A DNA stretch of 64,000 nucleotides from Opisthorchis felineus (lineage: Eukaryota > Platyhelminthes > Trematoda > Opisthorchiida > Opisthorchiidae). How positions within the stretch are numbered: the stretch's first letter is position 1; every line of letters begins with the position of its first letter. Shown here piece by piece: positions 57,301-64,000 of the stretch. The stretch spans positions 284,562 to 348,561 of the forward strand of contig SJOL01005666.1 in NCBI GenBank assembly GCA_004794785.1, given 5' to 3'. The notes below the pieces were generated by a model, which worked only from the letters and a program-made list of their open reading frames with translations, made no database searches and was not told the DNA's origin. The translations under genes and the position numbers were made by a program.

Positions 57301-60300
57301 CATGGTATTTTGATAAAGCTAGCTTTCAGATAAATAAACTACATGTGGACTTCCCTGTATTATGACGCATTCCAGTCCATCCATGTTAATTTGCAAACCC
57401 AAAGAGTTTTGGTACGTCATGCTTTAGTGTAGAAAAGGACACCGCCGGGCATTACGACAGACGTTGGCATTTTCCTAAAAAATAAATCAAAAACCCTCTG
57501 CATGGGACTTTTTCTTGAAGTAGGCTGTTAGTTAGCCTTTGATGGAAAACAGAGTATGCTCGTAAAAACGTCTTCGCTTTCCGATCCAGCGGGGATGCAG
57601 GAATATCATCCTACCTGAATTCGGGTCATAAATGTACCCAAACTGCTTTTGAGACTTTAGTCAAGACAGAACCTCATGGCTTACATGGCTTTGGTCGGCA
57701 TCCATGAGACAAAGAACCATCCATCAGCGTAAACAAAATCATTCTCCTCTTTTAATAAGATTCGCACTCAACATGTTCAACATGTAGGTTTGGTTAATTC
57801 TATAATTTAACAGGGTAGGGGATGACGATTTCAATCTACGAAGCCCCAGGGAATGGAAGTGCGCTTCAAGCCCGATGGCAAACTGGATTCATGTTACTGG
57901 ACTTATCTCATCAAGAAACATCCCAATTTAACGAAGTGCTATCTGAATTTCTTCCAAACGTATGCGGATGGCCTCAAAATGTAGCGGTAGGATCGGGTAC
58001 CAGAGGGTTCTGCGATCCTACAGACGTTCCGGGACGCAGAAGAGTAGGCACCTGCGACTCAACTTCTCGTGCAAGCTCCTTAGTATCAGCGCCTATCCCT
58101 CACATACTTCACTCCTCGGGCCCGTTTCCGGAGGTACGGCTTATGCATTGGGTTAGATCAGCTCCGGTTAAGGCGCGAAGCCACTAACTAGAAGATATGT
58201 TGTTTTAACCCAACCTGACCTCTATGTTGCTCCTGTCTGGTCTTCAGCGACCTGGAACTCTCATCTCCCTTGCTTCGTTCGAACTGCAGGATAGCTACAT
58301 ACAAAAAGAGTACCGAAGCTGAAAGAGTATTGTTCTGGAGTATGTCATATTCACAAAGTGATTAGAAGAGTACATGCGTTCAACTCCCACATGAATGATC
58401 TAGCTCCGAACGAAAGATATATTGCCGAGGCTTCTGGTTCGACCGGCCGTTGAATGAAAACAACATACATACTTGTTGATAGTGCTTTAAAGATAAATAC
58501 CAACAACTCAAGAGGATTTAGCTCACAGAAGGAACTAGACTCATTTACTCTCTCACACTTTTGCATCAATATGGACGACATTTTCCTATATCGCATTGCA
58601 AACGCCTCCAGTAGCAGAGTTGCCCCAAACTCAGTGCATTTGAGCAATAAAAAGGGGCATCCATTCAACATAGAGGACCTGAGATTGATGACGGTGGAAA
58701 CTGTGTTGTGAAGCTTTCCCAACATGGAATGTTGGTGAAATAGTTGCATGAAAAGCTTAGTCACGATACCATCTTTGAGGGTTCACAAAAACTGGGTGGA
58801 CACTTCTGCAACGCCTCGCTAAGTGTGAAGTGCAACCAAACGCCAGAAGAGACCAACTACCGGTCCCCATCCATACTGCAATGATAGCACACTGCGGTTT
58901 GGTTATCCACGCATGCTGCAGCTAACAGATGTTTTCCGCCTTCTACTGGTCCTATCCGATTCGTTCGTTTTCGAGGATGGCAGGTGATCTTAGTTGGTTA
59001 CTTATTTTACATAGACACGATCGCTTTTCATGTGCACAAGCTTCATGCTCAACCACCCAAACATCCATGTTATTCAGTTCGGTATCATTACTAAGCTTCC
59101 AATGCCTCAAAGCCTAAAGCGCCACTTTTATCCATTGACGATTTCCAGGACACTACTCCCTGTGTAGAAGACGGTTTCTCTCGCATGTGATTACACAGTG
59201 AAAACCTTTTTTATTTATTCTTGAGCTCCAAGATTAACATCATTCGGTGAGAGATATTGTTTGATTTTCCCTATCTTAAACAAGGTAAACTTTTGATTTC
59301 GAGTCTGGTTTTTAAAGGATAACAAGTAGGTCTCGTTTTATGTCCCTCCCCACCAATCAAGGTGACACGGGTAACAAGGCTCTTATCCCGGAAATAAGTC
59401 CGACGAAACACTGATCCATTGGTGCTTTGGGTTAACTGGCATGGGCTAGAATACGTGGCGGAATTCCATTCCAGGCTTAAATAGCTTTTCTGTAAGCATG
59501 CAACAAGACGTCTGTCCGTTGAAATTTCAGGTTGTTGCTATGCTGTCTTACTCGTATGACATGCGCAGGTAGGGACAAATCGATACTGTTAGACGACCTC
59601 GAACAAGAATTTGAAACCTACCCTCTTACGTTAAACGCATATACGTTCAAATTTCGTCTCTGTTGTTTGTAGAATGATAAGTTAATTCCGGCTAACATTG
59701 GGCACCCAGCTTTGGTCAATGTTCCGGTTACTTCTCGCCTTAGTTGAATAGGCGGGATATTCGTACTCCACAACTTACAGGATGAGTATTGAATTTAACG
59801 AGTTAAACAGCCAAAAAAATTCCTCCAGAAAATCAAATGAGCCTTAAACCGTTCCTTTCTTGCTAACGCAAGATGCGTGCGTTTTGGGATTGCCCTGCTT
59901 AAACATTCCCATGTGTCGTACACACCACTGGAATATCCTCGGCTCCTACGTGACGATTCGTAGCTCAGTGCACGTGAAACTGAGCTCGAATATCTAGAAC
60001 TAAATTCTAACGTCGTGTACCCTACTTGGCCGAGGGTTTTGCTGCAGTCAATAAGTGCGATGCCTGTCGACTCGTGACATTCCCGTATTTCACGCCGAGC
60101 CGTCGGCAGATTTGCTGTGCATAATCTTGAACTCAGAAGCCGATGTTGAGCCGGACTATGTATTTCGGACGTGTATAGAATGACGTCCAGTGCCGTTTTG
60201 ATCATTTTTATCTCCAGGGTCTTGAGGGCTTATTACGTTAGGTAAGGGTCTGTAGTCGCTTTGCCCTCTGCAATCACAACCTTACAAAAATAAGATGAAG

Positions 60301-63300
60301 CCTTCCTTAAGGTAGTTTTGGGAATATCTCCTGTTTTGAATGACAAGTTGCGTATATGTGCCGGAGGTATTGCAATGGGGGACTACCGTCTTGAGCACAT
60401 CGGAGTGTAGTACGACGGGATCTGATGCATTACTGCTACCAAGAGTCCGTGTCACTTTCTACCTCGACAAGACTGCAGTTTATCTCACGCAACTATCCCT
60501 CCTTTGAAGTTGCCATTCCTGTATCAGTCATACCCACTCCGGAGTCAATGTACGTTGGATGCATCGCGAATTGTTGTGCCCTTTCATGAGAATCGGCGAT
60601 GACTCTCACTTTCGCTTCTATTACTCCCGGAAACTGGCCTTTATCTTTACTTCTGCGACTGACATGTACTGACTGCAATAGGCGCATCTTTCGCCAATAG
60701 TGTAAGCCATTCCTCTTATGCTTGTCGCGCATCAACCGCCAATAGCTTTTAGATGTTCCCATCCACATTGTATTCGTATAGCTATCCAGACTTCTGCTTT
60801 ATCTGACGTACCATTATGCTTTTGCCCTTTTGTTCCTATGCATTTTGGTTAGCTATACCAGAATCACATGAACTTTTCTTCGCATATTTTCAGCCAACTA
60901 GAGCAGCCCCATGTCACATTCCGTGCAACTTTGACGAATCCTCATACGTGAGGAACGAAATTTAAGGGATACATTTCACCATACAACCAAGTTTGACAAC
61001 CATGGTTGGAAGAAGTAGTTATAGTGCCAATTTCGATAACCATGACGCTATAACTACTTCCTCCAAGCGTCTCTGTATTGTTACCACCGTTTCTGAATCC
61101 TACAGATTCATGAACAACAGAACTTTGCCCGTGGTAGTGTATAGTCGGCTCACACACATGGCATAGAAGTCGTTCTGCTATGAACTCGAAGAAAAGGGTC
61201 GATCGAGAGTAAAAGTATCCGTGCAAGATGAACGTTGTCCAACAGGTGATCAGTTAATCAATTCACATGATTCATTGAATTTATGGGATGATAGCAGGAT
61301 CATTACGCCATTGTTTTTCAAGTTCCACAGGTTGTAGCAGATAATGCGTCAAGTGGAATCAGCCTAAAAATCTAAGTGGTCTAGACTCATAACTGATCTA
61401 GATGTGCGTCGACTGATTGCTTAAATATCTTCAGAGATGGAAAAAATGACTTGCGTGTTAACAAAGCCCAACAAGCAGCAAACGAAGAGAGTAAAAAGTT
61501 CCAGCGACAGTTTAGGCGACTGTGCATGCATTCTAGCAAAAGGTGGACTCCTCAAAGGTGGGCTGTTGGTGACAATGATGGCATCGAGCAACATGGGTGG
61601 TTAGAGGTAGCAAGGAACAGGAATATGATAATAAGGTCTCGTCGTGGCCTCCCGTATGACAAGTAATATTAGCTTAAGGCGTTTAGCTGTTCCGGTGGCT
61701 TGGATAGCGGATTTTCTGAAGGACTGCTGTTTCGCCATGGAGGCAAACGGTGTCCACCAACCACTGTTCATGTTGGGAAGTGGCGTTTCATACATAATTC
61801 CCGGTTCAGTAACGAATGTCATCAGTGTTACCAGGAAGCTCTAATTAGTTAGCTGAACATGTCAGTCGTGCATCAGTCATCGGCTGCTACTCCATCAGAC
61901 TCCGCCCAACTACAAAAGGATCTGGATACTATCTGTCAAGTGGCCAAATCTACCTTGCAATCAAGCAAAGTGTCAGCGTATTCACATTGACACCTTCGAG
62001 AACAAATTAATGGACTTCCCGTGTCCAGCGAAGGGCTGGTGCGAGATCTGGGATTCTGGGTTCGCGGAGACCTCAAAAACTCATGATCACAAAACACATT
62101 TAATCGCTAAAGTTTAATTTACGTTTCGGGTACGGAGGTTAAGCTTTGCAAGCTGGACAGCTGGTGCCGCGTAGAGATTCGTCTCGGCCTTCATACAACC
62201 GCTGCAGTAATATGGTGTACCACCGTTCTTTCCTGTGCCTAAAATGGGTGTTCTATAGCTGGAGCACACATAGATGCCAGCCGCCAGAAGGATATCAGGA
62301 CTATGCAAACATAGCCACATCTCCCGCTGTATATGCTTGGACCTGTACACCCTTAAGTAATGGTGGGTAAGTTGTGAACTGAGTTTTTTTTTCAAGACAG
62401 TCTGTCACAAAGTGCACACCAAGCTTGTAAGGTCTGTCCTAGTGAAGACAACCCGTAGCCGAGTACACCGGCTCAACTCGGAATACCAACGGTAGAAACA
62501 CTATCACCATCATCATCAACAGCAACACCTGAGAAGGAAACTGGTACTTTACCACCAAACAACCGTGTCAATTCATTTGAATAAAGCCTTATAATTGAAC
62601 GGATTACCAGAGTTTGGTCACTTCACCATCGGTCGCTGCACACAGAGAAATACTGAACAATAACATTTGGTGCATTTTAGACACACGGGAGTTGGAGTCA
62701 AAATCTGAAGCCTCATACACATGAGTTCCGATACCAATTCATTTTACCGGATAACTCCAGTGCAATGGACTCAAAGGCAAAATCATCTACCACACCAACC
62801 TGAACCTGATCATGTCGGGAAGGGTAGAGTGGCGAATCACAGGTTAGTGATCTTCGACGGCAGACGTCAACCACCATCCAACGTTTTCCTATCGCAATCT
62901 ACAGGTGTCGACTAAGAGATTTGTGTTTCTAAATATAGTACACCAAAAGTCAGCTAGTTTTCTATGGTTAGGACGAGATCCAAGTGTGAAAACTTATGGC
63001 GGCCTAGCGGCGTAAAAGTACTATTTGGATGAACCTGCGCGTTGGTTTAGCAGCAAAATGTAGAATTACAGCCTAAAAGTTCCAGGCTCTTGGTGGAAAT
63101 TGTGTGCTTTAGCAGGTCCACCCGGAACCGGCATAGTAAGATTCTTTTGGGTGTGTACAGTGTTTCAAAGTGGAATTGTTTCCCTTGTCCTATATATTTT
63201 CTTGCTGCGTGGGTCATCGTACGGCAGTACTTATGATTTGCACGCTGATCAACGTGGAAGCCCAGTAGTAACTCATAATGGAGTGTCGTACATAAAAATG

Positions 63301-64000
63301 AGTATTTACTTGTCCGGATGGTTTTGCCCTGACATTCAAGTGAGATACTCAACATGTTGTCATTCCAATGAGTAACACCGTCTGAAGACTGCTCTGGGCG
63401 TCATTAGAAACAACATTCAAAATGTCGCGAAAGTACCGAGTAAAACAATTACTCAGGGTCAGTTCAGAACGGGCGCAATACAATAAGAAAATACGCGATT
63501 AGAAAGCCAAACGGTTGAGCAGTCAGCTCGCCAGGCATCTCTCTAGCGTCTAGGGTTTTACTAACTCTAAAACGAGAGAAATGCTGGACCTAACCACCTG
63601 TGACATTGGGCTGAACTGAAGCAGGATGAAAATGGCTAAATGCATGCGTGTAATAAGATGCTAACCAGTGAGGACAAGATCATGTACACGACTAATAGAC
63701 AGCTGAATACTAATCCGATGGAACAAGATTTCAAATCCGTCAATTGTTACCAAGGACTGGATGTCGACGGTAGACTCAGCTGTGAAAAAAAGACCCCATC
63801 AACCTGGTTTAGAACCATGGAGCGAAAGTACACAAGGAGTGTTCCTTGAATCTAGTTCCGTTATGGCGCCAGTATGGACGAGAACACTGCTACTTAAGCA
63901 GATTAGGGGAGGGATTTTTTGAGGGAGTACGTGGTTGGAATTACGACAGAGAGAGAGGGGCGAATGTTGCCTAGGTGGCACCTAGGTAGGCGGAGCACTT

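Larger units (their letters stand above)
49723..64000. other. Region upstream of FAM149-like exon A, no defended gene
   Basis: Only short or repeat-like frames. The longest are 57822-58187 plus (121 codons), 58351-58764 minus (137) and 59795-60205 minus (136). None shows a recognisable domain or a consistent exon chain. The missing first exon of the FAM149-like gene may lie here. The family 3 repeat at 54.2 kb and a SINE-like copy at 53.4 kb are the only named elements. Confidence 0.5.

Noticed and set aside
57822..58187. 121-codon plus-strand ORF
   Set aside because: No recognised motif, an overlapping second frame is also open, and no splice partners were found.
58351..58764. 137-codon minus-strand ORF overlapping an 85-codon plus-strand ORF
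   Set aside because: Neither has a domain, and composition does not favour either strand.
59795..60205. 136-codon minus-strand ORF rich in Ser and Arg
   Set aside because: No splice signals in phase with any neighbour and no family recognised.

Overview
The window looks like nuclear DNA of a parasitic flatworm, most likely a trematode. Coding exons are small and separated by introns of about 0.9 to 5 kb, all with GT-AG boundaries. The non-coding space is full of decayed repeats: RTE-type LINE reverse-transcriptase pieces, a tRNA-derived SINE, and Penelope-like hammerhead ribozyme motifs. The phylum comes from the repeat types and gene style; I cannot name a species.

Two protein genes can be reconstructed by joining exons whose splice phases agree at every junction. 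The first is on the plus strand, from about 5.5 to 17.7 kb, with five exons. It encodes at least 367 residues with three paired EF-hand-like units, and its 5' end is unresolved. The second is on the minus strand, from about 49.7 kb down to 24.75 kb, with nine exons. It encodes about 1,118 residues and is a FAM149-family protein, recognised by the conserved core in exons B and C. Both its first exon and its 3' end are unresolved. The two genes converge tail to tail across about 7 kb (17.66-24.75 kb). FAM149B1 of vertebrates is linked to primary cilia. A ciliary role for the EF-hand protein is only an inference.

Region by region: 1-5.48 kb is repeat-rich, with one possible 17-codon first exon at 899. 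5.48-17.66 kb is the EF-hand gene. 17.66-24.75 kb is intergenic with a SINE. 24.75-49.72 kb is the FAM149-like gene, whose introns hold the LINE fragments, SINE copies, hammerhead motifs and AT-repeats. 49.72-64 kb shows only repeats and short ORFs, with no gene I can defend.

The most interesting non-coding content is a set of at least four decayed hammerhead ribozyme motifs: 17.2 kb on plus, 34.2 kb on minus, 34.36 kb on plus and 42.2 kb on minus. They share a very short stem III of the form CCGGUC or CCUGUC. Two of them keep complementary stem I arms with different sequences, which points to a Penelope-like element family that was once active.
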